Source: Lactarius indigo (Eukaryota > Basidiomycota > Agaricomycetes > Russulales > Russulaceae). From it: a stretch of 64,000 bases of DNA. The stretch spans positions 1,364,001-1,428,000 of the forward strand of contig JAFKAC010000010.1 of assembly GCA_025766275.1 (NCBI GenBank), in the 5' to 3' direction. Below are positions 45,561-56,875 of this stretch, piece after piece. Position 1 is the first letter of the stretch. The number at the start of each line of letters is the position of its first letter. Both the position numbers and the translations under genes were made by a program. The notes under the pieces are model-generated. The model saw only the letters and a program-made list of their open reading frames with translations, did not search any database and was not told where the DNA came from.

Positions 45561-47966
45561 TTACAGAATGGGCGAGGAACCATGTAGTTCACTCTCAAAA
45601 ACTCTTTTCCGATGATCTCGGCTTGTCTGCCTCGATCGCCGCTGGATCTGTGATATCGACGCCCATCTCCTCTGTCAATTTCTGTCAGTTTTTAAAAACT
45701 AGACCAACAGTTATCACCATCACCTTGGATGATCTGCTTGATAGGCCCAGCGAACCACTTGCGCGCCGAGACGAGCCAAAAGCCAAGCGAGTACGCGACA
45801 ACGATCCCGACGGCCACGGGCGCATAGTTGAGCGTCTGGGAGTTGACGGGGTTAAGCTCCGGGAGACAGAATACGACCGCTATGAACGCGATCCAGAGCA
45901 CCGCTGCACCCGCGACGGGGAGCGAGAGCTTGCCGAGATGGAACGGCCCGCGCACGAAGCGGTCCGCATAGACCACGCGCAGCGCTATGGGAATCCCTAC
46001 AGACACGCGCGTAAGTAAGGTGAGTGACGAGAGAAGGAAGGCGCACCGTAGGAGATGTAGAGCCCGATTGTGGCGATGGACGTGGCAGCGGAAAAGGCGA
46101 CCGAGCTTCCCAGACTGGGCAGGGCGAGGATGAAACTGAGCGTGCAGGCAAGCCATACTGTATGTATTAGAAGGAAGTCACACGTCAGTTTTTTTTTTCC
46201 AATGAGAGAAACGGGGCGGAAGGAAGGACGGAACCTGTGCGGATCGGGGAGCGCCATCGTCGGTCGACTTTGTGGAGGAAACTTGAGCCGGGGATCGCGC
46301 CGTCGCGGCTGAAGGCGTACATCATACGCGAATTGGACGTCACGGAGAAGGTCCTGCGGGGAAGCGTGAGTTGTGTATGGAAAAAACAGAGGAACTGGTC
46401 TGTACCCGCAGAAGAACATCGCACCGATGATGATGACCTGCGAAAAAAAACAAAATGGAAATGTTTTCTTTGCATTGGTGTAGATGGACGCACCATCAAG
46501 ACGATCGCGCCGTTCTGGCCGACGGTGTCCAAGAAGATCTGTGTTACGGGCTGGCCTGTCGAAGACGCGATGGTGTTCTCATAATCTTGGATCGAGAAGA
46601 GCAGTCCTAGTATGAGGAACCATCCGAGGATCGCGGAGACACCGATGGACATGACGATGCCTATGGACCCCGCCATGGCCGCATTGTGCGTTTCTTCCGT
46701 CATGTGCGCGCTCGCATCGAATCCTATTATCAAAAGATTTTCAAAAATATAAAATAAAAAAAGCGTGCCAAGGATCACACGGACCTGTCAGCGTGTATTG
46801 AGCCATGAGAATGCCGATCACTGCGACGTAGGCAGGGCTCGCGCGCTCCGACCAGCCGACGCCGTCGACGCCGGTACCGTCTATGAACGTCCGGAAGACG
46901 AACTTGCCGCTCTGGTGCTTCGGTGCCGCTGCGAGGATCGCGATGACGAGCGAGGTTGTGCCGAGGGCATGCCACCACACAGAGACGTTGTTCAGGTACT
47001 TGAGGATGCGCACGCCAAAGGTGTTGATCATGCCTGCGTTTTGTCACTACTAGTCGGCAACACGGAATCTACAAACGTTGACTTGACTGACCTTGGGCGA
47101 ACAGGACAGCGGCGTAGATACCGATGGTCTTGCCCGAGCTAGACTGGAAATCGGTGCCGATGGTACATGCGGTGGAGATGAAGTTGGCACATGCGAAGCT
47201 AGTAGGACGGTGCGAGTCGAGTCAAGTTCGCGCGGGTGCTCAGATCAGTAAACGCACCTGATCCCCGTGGTCACTGCGACCTGTCCCAGAAGGTTAAACC
47301 AGCCTGTGATCCAGGACGCAAAGGCAGCGCCTTGCGGCTTGGCAATCATCGCTGCCCAGAAATAGGGGCCGCCGCTCGTCGGATGCGCGCTGCATATCTC
47401 TAGAGGATGTGTCACGTGCGAGGATAAATGACAGATGTCAATTAAACTTGCCTGCCATGGCCAACCCGACCAGCATTGTGAAGAAGGCTAGGCACCGGTT
47501 TATCGTTATCGTTGACTTTGTACTCGAGAAAAGAATAGCTCCCTTACCGACGACGACCCAACCCCAGACCATAACAGCTGGCCCACCGGTCGTCTGCAAT
47601 ACTTCAGGGACGTCCAAAACTCGAAGGAGTGACTCACCAGACCAAAATAGAAGAGGGATGGGATACCCGTAATGACGCTGATAATAGAGAACGAGACACC
47701 AAAATTCTATGCGTGTCCATCAGTTCAGTGACCGTCCAGGTGCAGGCGATTCACTTTCACAACCACTCACCTGCACCAATGTCAAATCACGTCTGGGAGA
47801 GGGTCAGAATTCACGTCTCTGCGCGGCGGGTACTCCTGGTGTGAACTCACTTTAGCTCCTGCTTGTAACCCATCCTCGCCAGCTCCGCCTCGTCTCCAGT
47901 GTGAACGCCTCCCGCCTCAGCCATTTGGCTATCCTTCGTCATCGAGTCTATGCGTGGCGAGGTCAT
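45561..47966 (-). CDS. APC-superfamily amino-acid/GABA/choline-type permease
   Basis: Start ATG 47966 (MTSPRIDSMTKDSQMAE). The protein then reads RDLTLVQ, NFGVSFSIISVITGIPSLFY and FGLTTGGPAVMVWGWVVV; NFGVSFS and TGGPAVMVWGW are hallmark segments of the fungal GABA/choline permease group. More spans follow: MAEICSAHPTSGGPYFW, GVRILKYLNNVSVWWHALG, FDASAHMTEETHNAAM (conserved loop), SNSRMMYAFSRDGAIPGS and YISYGIPIALRV. Twelve membrane spans are expected. There are about ten short introns. At the C-terminus the family-like ending (LTEEMGVDITDPAAIEAD, stop at 45561) is one base out of phase with QIIQ across the last intron; reading straight on gives a shorter tail stopping at about 45595. Function inferred: plasma-membrane import of amino acids or related amines. 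Confidence 0.88.
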
Positions 47967-49180
47967 CGAAGACGGAATGAAGGTGCACAGTCGCTCCTGG
48001 GCGTCCGATAAATAAACCGAAAGACGCCAGCGATTATAGCAGTTGGTGGGGCGCTTGGAAACAAATCCGGGCCAATAGGAACCCTGTAACAAAGAGAAGC
48101 TCCCCTTCGGACAGCTTCCCTGATACACACGCTATCGCGGGCGTCAAAAAACAATTGAAAAAACTTCGTTTGCTTATCATCCACCACAGACTCCAGCTCT
48201 GGTCACGTCAGGGCCTCGATTAGCATCCAGGGGACTTGTTGCATGCGACACTGGTCAACTGATACCACGCACCAGGATATCGATCGGTCGATGATCGAGA
48301 CCTCCCTCCTCCCTACAGCAAGAGCCTGGCCGTTTGGACTGTGCAGGGTCACGAGTATGTACCTTAAACTGAATGGATTGTGGCTCCATTTAGTCCAATT
48401 GCGGCGCTGACTCTGCCCGCTCAGGTGCTCCAGGTTCCCCATTACTGTAAGTGTTTCGTGTCGTCATGTCCGCCACTGGGCTTCTCGAACTGCTTCTCCG
48501 GCCGGTAGCCTTATCAACTCTATATTTAGTCGTAACCTTGCGAGAGGTGAAGTATATCCTGTATCTCGCCGGGAACCAAACCAACCTCTATCTCGTGCCA
48601 AGTGTCATCAGATCCCGCTTGGGACCCGAGCACCATCTCTTACTGTACTAATACAAGTCAAGGATATTCGTTCCTGCTCCCGCAGCTTCACCCTCTTTCT
48701 TTGTCCCTCTTAGGGCTTGTTTGCGTCGGTTGGCGGTCTGGGGTAGCTGCATGCAATACCTTTTGGTCTCCGTCCGCTCTTTTTTGGCTCATAGACCTAG
48801 CAATAATGCCACCGTACGAATATGACTCTTTCTGATCATTGGCGCTCTTGCATCCCGGTCGCCGAATAACATCGTGCGCTCTATGAAGACTACACATGTT
48901 AAACACCCTAGAACACCCTCTATGCCTCCACGTCACTTCTCCTGCTACAGTTGTTACCTGAGCCGGTTACTTTCAAGTCAGCAATTCGGAAGAGACGCGT
49001 TTGCTTGCGCCTACGAAACACGTAATTAGGTCCCTTACGATCCAATGCAATGCCAGGATCTTCCCTGGGTCTCCGCATAAAGGCGGGCTATCGCAAGAGG
49101 GTTCAACAATTTTTGGTACATCTCTTCCTATTGCGCCGAATAGGACATTCACGGCCATACACCTACAGACTACCACGGCC
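47967..49180. other. intergenic, no gene supported
   Basis: Upstream of the permease. Only short frames; none has a recognisable product. A hydrophobic plus frame at 48451-48650 is likely chance. Confidence 0.5.
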
Positions 49181-49182
49181 TC

Positions 49183-50160
49183 TAATTCTGTCACATTCGT
49201 GCTTTGGCTCGGAGTTGCTCCAGACGTCGTACACGGTCTTTGGCGACCTCAATTCCGGAACGCGCCCCCTCATAGTTTTGAACGGCGGCCCGGGCCTACC
49301 CCACTGGTACATGCTCCCGCACGCCGATCTGCACAAGACGCATGGCCAGCCGGTCGTCCTGTGCGACCAGCTCGGCATGGGTGAGTCCACCCCACCTGTG
49401 CGACAAGCCCGCTAATTTTTTCACGCCGGCGCTCTTCGTCACCGAGCTGGACAACCTCGTCCGGCACCCCCGCACCGAGCGCGACTTTGACCTGCTCGGG
49501 CAGTCCTGGGGTGTCACGCTCGCCACCGAGTACGTCACGGCGCACCGGCCGCAGGGGTTCAAACACCTCGTCCTCACGAACGGCGCCGCTTCGTATCCGC
49601 TGTGAAGGGCGGCGGTCACGGTCTTGCACTCGAGATGCTATGGGAATACTAAGACATGATGAGCCGCCACGAGCGCGGGGGAACGACCGACGCGCAGGAG
49701 TACCAGGAGGGGCTCGTGTGGTTCTACGGGGAGCACATACTCATCCTCGAGGTGTGACCCCCGGAGGCGGCCAAGTCACTGACGCAGATGGGCGAGGATT
49801 CGACGGTATACAAAGAAATGTACGTACACTCACCTTTCTCGACCTTAGTTCTTATTTCCTCCCACAGTGCAGTTCCTGGGCTCATAGTTGCGCACCGTTG
49901 CACAGGCTCGCCATCAATGAATTTATTATGACAGATATACTCAAGGACTGGACTGTCATCCCAAACTTGGCGAAGTCTCCTGCCCGACGCTGGTCATCAA
50001 TGGCGCCGCTATTTTATGGCATCAAGAAGGTAAAATGGGTCACGCTAGGCTCAAGTAGTCGCACGGGATTCTGGGAGGAGCCAGAAAAGTACTTCGGCAT
50101 TCTTGGTAACTTCCTCGCCGATTCGAACCCCGGAAATGGAGCAGAGGCGCAGGAGGTTTG
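49183..50160 (+). pseudogene. prolyl iminopeptidase (S33 alpha/beta hydrolase), dead copy
   Basis: YTVFGDLNSGTRPLIVLNGG begins the match, continuing PGLPHWYMLPHADL (oxyanion-hole GGPG), VVLCDQLGMGES, DKPANFFTPALFVTELDNLV, the nucleophile elbow LLGQSWG (GxSxG), LATEYVTAHRPQGFKHLVLT, EYQEGLVWFYGEHI, LKDWTVIPNL and EEPEKYFGILGNFL. These are the family blocks in order. The copy is interrupted by a frameshift near 49400, TAA near 49650, TGA near 49756 and further shifts. The N-terminal exon is missing or unrecognisable. Intact homologues cleave N-terminal proline residues from peptides. Confidence 0.85.
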
Positions 50161-50628
50161 ACGTGCCGGTTCCACGACTCGCGGCAGCCTCTATACAAGT
50201 AAAGGATAGTCGGCTTGGCTTTGACCTAGCCTTTTCAACCCTGTACAGTAATTATTTTTTATTTGAACCATTTTATTCCGGGACAGTACTGTATCACAAA
50301 TACAAGAACCTGTACAGTATTTGCGTGCGTTATTCGAGAAGTCAATTCAGGGCCGAATGTTGGCACTAGCTCGATGTCCCAGTGGTCCCGAGAACTGATC
50401 CGGTATCAGTCATTGCGATCTAATTTTCACTCAGGGGAGAAATGTCTAGGGTCACTGTGTGGTGGGAGACATCAGGAAGCCTGGGATTTGGCTCCCGGCC
50501 CCGTCACAACGGGTACAGTAGCATAGACGTGGAGTTCGGAAGCTTGATTCTTTTTGTCTCCTTACTCAGGGCAACAACCATACGGTATGCCGATAATAAC
50601 GGGAAACAACCAGACCCCTGCCGGTTCC
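50161..50628. other. short gap, no gene supported
   Basis: AT-rich stretch with two cctgtacagtatt/cctgtacagtaatt-like near-repeats (about 50240 and 50311); otherwise nothing recognised. Confidence 0.5.
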
Positions 50629-51608
50629 TTACATCTCTCCGCATTCTGAAGAATTTGACAATAAAATCAGTAAATAACCCTCTCCGGTCTAGGGCCATGA
50701 TCATACCAGTAATTTTTACAGCCAGCTTGGGCCGGTTATTTGGCCCCGTTGGCACATTTTCTATCTTGCGCAATGTAAGCATCCCGTCGATCACCTTGCC
50801 AAACACGACGTGCTTCCCATCGAGGAAATCGCACGGTGCCGTCGTGACGAAGAACTAAGACCCGAATATCAGTAGCGTGCGACGCGAGAAGTTTGCTTTG
50901 GACGAACCTGACAGCCATTCGTATTGGGTCCTGAGTTGGCCTATTTCAGAGTGAGCAACCAACTCCCCAGCACGCGAAGGTACTCGCCATTGACAAAAGA
51001 CCGGGACCGGTGTGTTTCACCTGGAAATTTTCATCCTAGAGGACGAGGGCATAAGTCGTCGGGTGGAAAATAAAATCACCACAGGGAAACGCACAGGGAA
51101 CTTGTCGCCATATATCGAGAAGGATCCCGTCCCATCCCCCTTGAGGAAGTCGCCGCCTATTCTGCTTGTATCAGTCGCAGCTTTCAAGGAACGCCGTTAT
51201 TCTTACCTTGACACATAAAATTTGGGACGCTATGCAATTTCGTTAAATGTTGAATGTTCAGACAAAACAGGACGAGGTATGCACTCACACACTATCAACA
51301 TTGACTAGTCAGTAAACGTGAGACAATTCGGAGGCACCAGCGCAAGAGATAACCTCACCGATGGAAGGTAGCACCTTTGTAGCCCTGCGGTCGTGAGTTT
51401 ACCCTGTACTCTCCCGTGCAGAGCTGGCGAAAGTTCTCTGCGGTCCTATGTGGGTAGCGGATAGTGTCAGACGAATCACATCGAGACGACGCAGGGCAAC
51501 GAACTTTGGGACGACATCGCTGAAGAGCTCCATCTTTAACCTCCCTGCGGGGGTCTCCCCGATGTTTATATCCATAAAGACGATTGGTCGCTGCGCTGAG
51601 GACGACAT
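50629..51608 (-). CDS. PPIH: cyclophilin H (spliceosomal peptidyl-prolyl isomerase)
   Basis: Start ATG 51608. Exon 1 (to 51505) reads [20 protein letters not shown] then FSDVVPK. Exon 2 from 51445 reads [20 protein letters not shown] and GYKGATFHR. Later exons give [71 protein letters not shown] and [16 protein letters not shown], then AVKITECGEM and a stop at 50629. The ENVPTGPNN...CGEM ending is typical of cyclophilin H, which binds PRP4/PRP3 in the U4/U6.U5 tri-snRNP. Catalytic Arg (FHR), Phe/Met/Gln (FMCQ) and the CQFF motif are present. Between FHR and PNF only Val is found where most cyclophilins have Val-Ile, so one residue seems missing. Divergent from DIB1 across 123 bp. Confidence 0.88.
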
Positions 51609-51731
51609 AGTGTGTGGGGAAGAACCGCGCCCGCTGTCGCTGTTTGTCGGACGCGCCAACGCCGGTCCGGGTTCCCCCTTGCGTTGTGCGCCTCGTTCTG
51701 CTATCCTCTTGTTCAAAACCCCCAACCCAAA
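51609..51731. promoter_or_regulatory. 123-bp divergent promoter shared by cyclophilin H and DIB1
   Basis: The only sequence between the two start codons, so both promoters and 5' UTRs overlap here. GC-rich (gcgccaacgccggtccggg), with no TATA box. Shared control of two tri-snRNP proteins is an inference from the arrangement. Confidence 0.7.
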
Positions 51732-52457
51732 ATGTCGTACTTTCTGCCGCATCTCCCTTCTGGCTGGCACGTTGATGAGGCGATCAAATCCGAAGAGGAC
51801 CGCGTCGTTGTCATTCGCTTTGGGCACGACTGGGATACGCAGTGCATGGTGATGGACGAGACGCTCTACTCCGTCGCTGAGAAAGTGCAGAACTTTGCCG
51901 TCATCTACCTCTGCGACATCACGGAGGTACCGGATTTCAACAAGGCGCGTCTGCCTTTTATCTTCTTTCATCCTACCCGTAGACTTACTAACCCGTGTCG
52001 CCCACGAACGTAGATGTACGAGCTGTATGACCCTTGCACCGTGATGTTCTTCTATCGGTTCGTAATGCGGCATCGTGTAGACGGAACTAGGCTGACCCCC
52101 GTCCAACTCCAGTAACAAGCACATCATGATCGACTTGGGGACTGGTAACAACAATAAGATGTGAGTCACTCTCCTATTGCCGCGGCGACCATCATCGAAT
52201 GTTGAACTCTACTCGGCATCAGTAATTGGGCTATGGATAACAAACAAGAGGTGCGTCCCCAGTTTCGCTTTTCGAAGGGATCTTCAACTGACGCATTCAA
52301 AAGTTGATTGATATCATAGAGACAGTTTACCGCGGTGCGTCCAAGGGACGCGGTCTCGTCGTTTCACCGAAGGGTATGTGTCCACTCTAAATCTACTCTA
52401 CTTCACATTGGCGCTGACATACACCCGAAAGACTATTCCACACGCTACAGGTATTAA
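51732..52457 (+). CDS. DIB1: DIB1/Dim1/TXNL4A U5 snRNP thioredoxin-fold protein
   Basis: Six exons splice to exactly 142 residues, the usual family length: [86 protein letters not shown], and the ending [15 protein letters not shown]. This is one of the most conserved spliceosome proteins, a subunit of U5 snRNP and the tri-snRNP needed for pre-mRNA splicing. The first intron (51945-52013) can only be placed with a GC donor (aag then gcgcgt) and AG acceptor; the others are GT-AG. The gene is intact. It converges with DPH3, whose stop lies 346 bp away. Confidence 0.95.
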
Positions 52458-52803
52458 GGAAGCGCCAATCTCTTATGCCTTCGTCTTTTTCTCTGTAAAG
52501 TAATTTCGTAGTCTAGCATTCCCAATTGATAGAGTGCAACAAGATTTCTCATTAGTAGCCCCGGTGGATATGACCAACGGCGCCATCGTCTTAACCAACT
52601 AGGGATTTATACCTACACTATTATAATTTTGACAGGAATACATGGGCAGAACCAGATGTGCCATATAGCGAAAGTACATTCACGATGCGACTCAGAGGAT
52701 CTCCTGTTCAAACACGAGGTCACCGAGGCCAAAATCAGCCTACGCACGCCGGGTTTGACACTTTACAACTCACCTTGCGGCTAGGATGCAACACCCCTAC
52801 TCG

Positions 52804-53194
52804 TCACGCAGTGGCAGCAACGAGCCTCGGCTTCTCTGAAATAGCCAGATTCTCCATCGCGTCCTCGAACGCGTCTTCATCATCGCTGTCCACCCCGTCG
52901 TCTTCTTCCTGCTCACTTGCACCGGCGTCCTCGTCATCGGGCGGTTCATCCTCAAAATCAAGCTACGATCATCAGAATTCCGATTTTATGGATCGGGCGT
53001 AAGCTACGCACTGGGTCGTAAATGACACGAATTATGAGGCTACAACTCGGACATGTCGCGATGTCCTCACAGTTCGCTAGTTGCTTGCGCGAAATTTCGA
53101 AGCGGTCTCCGCACGGACATGGGTAGTGGAACACTCCCTTCTCTTCGTCCCAGGCCATATCCTCAATTTCGATCTCGTCGTAATAGGCACCCAT
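52804..53194 (-). CDS. DPH3: DPH3/KTI11 diphthamide biosynthesis zinc protein
   Basis: Exons 53194-53012 and 52962-52804 (intron 49 bp, phase 0, donor gtgcgt) give 113 residues. [20 protein letters not shown] is followed by the CSL zinc ribbon YPCPCGDRF...[15 protein letters not shown], with four zinc-binding cysteines. The tail is highly acidic ([13 protein letters not shown] to LAISEKPRL). DPH3 supplies electrons to Dph1-Dph2 in diphthamide synthesis on elongation factor 2 and, as Kti11, takes part in Elongator tRNA modification. The acidic extension makes it longer than the about 82-residue yeast and human forms. ATG 53194 gives the family's usual N-terminus. Confidence 0.93.
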
Positions 53195-53459
53195 GGGCAC
53201 TAGCTTTCAAGTTGGAGTATGGTCAAAGCTTTACAGTGAAAAATGAATCGGGGGTGATTGACTCAGACCACCGGATCTCCCCCGACTTGATTAGTAAGCA
53301 TGTGAGGACGGCACGGCGAATGCCGCCTTTCTTATCTTCTATCGTCGCCCGTAACCACAATCGAGCTAGCACCCAGAATGACAACTAGCTCCTTGAACAT
53401 TGCTGCATGGGCCCACATACTCTTTCTCATCGAGTCAGTTTAGGCCAGGTCAATTCTTG

Positions 53460-54062
53460 TGTCAGCTGTCTGGCGAAGGTCTGGTGATTGATCAGTCCGA
53501 ATTTTATGTGTCGAGGTGAGAAAAACTTTGGTGTTCCTCGAAAGTTGCCACTGATACAGGCGAAAATTGCCGTTAGTTCCTCAAGCGGAACGGCACTGTG
53601 TCGTTCTCGATAGATGGAGACAAGTTTCCTGTACGTTTCCCAATCGCAATTTTTGCCGTCACTTCTCCCACCCAACGACTTACCCCCCCCTGCCCACATG
53701 AAAATTTCCAGGTGAAACACACTGATCCCGGTCTTCTGTCAATGACGAGTATCGTAGCGTGCTGGTTGTTGATAATCGCTCTGAGATAGGCCAACACGAA
53801 CGACTGTCAGGTTCGCGTCCAAAGCATGACATTTCCCCACGCCGTACATATCTGATTGTTGGGCCTTAGTTCTTCATCATGACGGCATCGTGCGATCCTC
53901 TCAACTGGACGCACGTCGTGTTTGGCATGATTGATGGGATGCGCGGCTCGACCTTGCGCGATGTAGAAACCGTGCCGAGAGGGCCAAATAACTTGCCAAA
54001 GCTAGCCGTTGACATTACTGGTACGATCACGGCCTCTAGATCGGTGAAGGTTATTCGTTGAT
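53460..54062 (+). pseudogene. inverted, decayed copy of cyclophilin H (exons 3 to 5)
   Basis: On the strand opposite to the functional gene, with the exon pieces in order: attttatgtgtcgag (FMC region, about 53495), FLKRNGTVSFSIDGDKFP (about 53578-53630), [15 protein letters not shown] (about 53701-53745), and TASCDPLNWTHVVFGMIDGM to GPNNLPKLAVDIT (53880-54020). Introns correspond too, so this is a genomic duplication and not a processed copy. Exons 1-2 and the CGEM end are missing, and several substitutions hit conserved sites (CDFLDGK became CDPLNWT). Confidence 0.85.
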
Positions 54063-54318
54063 TTATCGTTAGGACCTTAGGATATGGAAGGAGTTGGGAG
54101 GGCCTGATTGTGCAGTTTCCTGTTAGTTTCGGCATAACTGCTTTGGAATATAAGTATTCAAAACTGCTGTAAATGATATACAGGGATATGACTAGGAACT
54201 GAGAAGCTTCCTATATGTGGACCCATAGCAAAAGACAAACTATCCATATCTCAAAATTGCGAAGCTCTGCTATGACTTCATCACCAGACCACTGATCACA
54301 GAATAGCCTTTTTTAGCC

Positions 54319-54435
54319 AAGAATATTGTCCTTGCTTACTCATACAATTGAATCCCTTGAAGTACGTGGTGTTTCAGATTGACCACATATTTCATAAGAT
54401 TCAATTGTATTGAAGAAGCAAGAACAATATTCTTA
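54319..54435. repeat. hairpin/MITE-like inverted repeat 1
   Basis: Arm 54319-54354 (aagaatattgtccttgctta...) and arm 54398-54435 are reverse complements over about 36 bp with a few mismatches and one gap, separated by 43 bp. AT-rich and non-coding. Size and symmetry suit a small MITE. A target-site duplication was not clear. Confidence 0.8.
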
Positions 54436-56733
54436 GTTACAAAGGTTATTCTGAGGTTACAAGAGGTGATCCACATTGTGACGCAGTTGTTTCTGGATGT
54501 CACACTTTTGTAAGGTTTTGTAAGTTCACGGGAAGCTTGCTTATTATGGCAAGACCCATGAAAGTCCATGTTCACTGATATAAATACAGGTAAGCAGAAC
54601 CTATTGGTTTTTGATCAACACCAGTTATTTGAAATACACCCACATCATCTCTGCTGTGGGCAAGGCAAATCGGATCTGCTGGACAAGAAAAGCAGCTGAT
54701 TTTGGAGTTGATTTTCACTCTCTGGCGGGGTGCCGCCCTGCGCGGCTCTTACGTATTTTCGATCCATTTTCTTGCGTTCAACACCCACTTTGAGGCTCGA
54801 AGACCGCGTGGAACACGTCCCACTGGCAGTACAGTGAAACACGACTCTTTAACACCTGCGCCATCCCCGCCGTGCATAGAGGTGGGCATGTGGCGTCTAG
54901 CATCCAATGGAGACGAACGCCATCGCACATCCGTCCGTGATTCACTGTCGCCGACCGCCGACCTCATCCGGGATTCGTTGCTTTTTTCCTTCTCAACCCA
55001 ATACCCCCTCTGACCAGTAAGTCTTCTCGGGCCTACGCAAAGAAATGACCTAACTTGTCGGAGTTTCTCACCAGGCTCATATGTATCTCAAGGATATAAA
55101 TCTGAACGTCAGGAAGGGGTGGTTCTCAACGCGTGGGGTCGGGCGTGAACTTCCCGAAGACCCGTTGGGGCCACTTTCGATACTCGGTTTCAATAGCATA
55201 TCTTCCGCCCATCTTGCACATTCACCTTCTAGATTTTTCTATCCCGTCACCTCACGGCCTCTATACAGGTCGACATACTGCGGTGTTCGCCATGCCTGCG
55301 GCATAACCCTCGCTTGGGCAGCACCCTCAAAAGAAGTACATTCAGCGTTCGGCGCTCACTGCGCCGTCCCAACTTCAACACTTGACGAGAAGCCAAGCTA
55401 CTCCCGGGATGGGAGTGGGGGCCTAGGAACACGTAGATTAAAGGCGAACGCGGACGTAGTATACTTGTTATGAAGTGCCACATAGGGTTATCTGCCTTGA
55501 GGCACACGATAACTGATTTTAGAAAGGAAAAAGAAGTCATATTGTGCCGGCGACGAGATAACATCCCTGAGAACGGTTAGTACTACTAGTGTGGTATAAA
55601 GGTTCCGCCAGAGCAAAGGCTGCGTAGTGAATCAAGTACCAAGTATCAGGGAACGTGATGGAAATAGTGCGTCCAAGTCCGAGTATGTGGTTCTTTCTGC
55701 ACGGAAAGGCCACCAACAAGGAAACTGGCACTCCCAGGCTCCCAGCCGGATGTTTCATTTCGCCTGAGCGTGACTTGGCGAGCGAAATCGACCGCCATTT
55801 CCGACAGAACCACAGTTCTTCTAGCGCCTTCTAGCGCCTTCATTGAAGAATATTTGCTGTCGGTGTGCTGGCGGTCGTTCGGTCTGGAATCGTCATATCT
55901 TGGGGACGCCCGCACCTAAGCACCCGACTACCAATCCGAAATGGTGTTGCTAAATGTGTAACTTGGATGGTGCCGCGACTGCCATGGGTGGAAGTCTAAC
56001 CATTCAGTCAAATACGTGAGGGGAGGGTCTACGGGGAATATTAGAAACTTTGCTCACATGTCCTATCATGCCAGTAGATGCGTCTTCGATTCCGCGGCAT
56101 AGCTAACGCAAATCCTGAGGTGCAAAAGGTGTCGTTTGGAGAAAATAACTCGACCACAGTCCAGGTACCCAGAAAATTTGTGATCTCCGCGGAAATAAAA
56201 TAATACGCCATGCTAGCAAGGTGCACGAGAGATTCAATAGCCAAAAATTGCACATGAACTCTCGCCGCAAAGAATCCGAACGCGGGAGAGCCAAAAGCGT
56301 CAGGTATAAGAGGATAGTGGGCGCCAATGAAGAGGCCCGGCGTTAATTAATGTAGTCCCATACATTCGAAGGCATTCTCGAATTTCCACTAGCAACGGCC
56401 AGCTCACATCTTTGGTATCTGGATTTGTTCGGGTTTAGATTGGAATACAAGGGTCCGCGGGAAACGGGAAAAAACCTCTCAATGGCGGATACGAACCACG
56501 ATGCATCTTCGGAGATTGCCGAATCCAGTTGGACTCTTTCGTATAGATCGGACTTCACTTGATCGTTTCAATAACCGCGGTGGGTTACTTCTGCTGCTAT
56601 CAGGGCTGCAATGTATTTTGTTGGTGGCATGTTTTCTGCCGCCCGGCTGATGGATGACACAAGGAATGACAAAAAATTTTGTCGAGATCTTAGTCCTTAT
56701 GTCATAGTGTTTACTCAGTTATACTACTTGTCC
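54436..56733. other. 2.3 kb without a supported gene
   Basis: Only short frames on both strands, none with a recognised product. A TATA-like tgatataaatacagg lies at about 54577-54591. A 10-base repeat, ctagcgcctt, is doubled near 55820-55840. Confidence 0.5.
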
Positions 56734-56875
56734 CAAAATTCTGTTGAGAATATAAGAATTATAACCAATTGCAAAAGTCTTACAGTATAATATAATCTCT
56801 CCTTATATCTACTTATAATGATATTATAATAATTTTATGATCGGTTACAATTCTTATATTCCCAATGGAATTTTG
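56734..56875. repeat. hairpin/MITE-like inverted repeat 2
   Basis: Arm 56734-56769 (caaaattctgttgagaatat...) and arm 56840-56875 are reverse complements over 36 bp with about five mismatches. The 70-bp centre is very AT-rich (tataatataatc, ttatattattataat). A typical MITE shape, different in sequence from hairpin 1. Confidence 0.85.

Noticed and set aside
50115..50140. gattcgaaccccgg resembling a tRNA T-arm on the minus strand
   Set aside because: No acceptor stem, D-arm or anticodon arm fits; it lies within the iminopeptidase remnant.
51399..52169. Long minus-strand frame across DIB1 into cyclophilin H
   Set aside because: Only the last part, from ATG 51608, is cyclophilin; the rest is antisense to DIB1.
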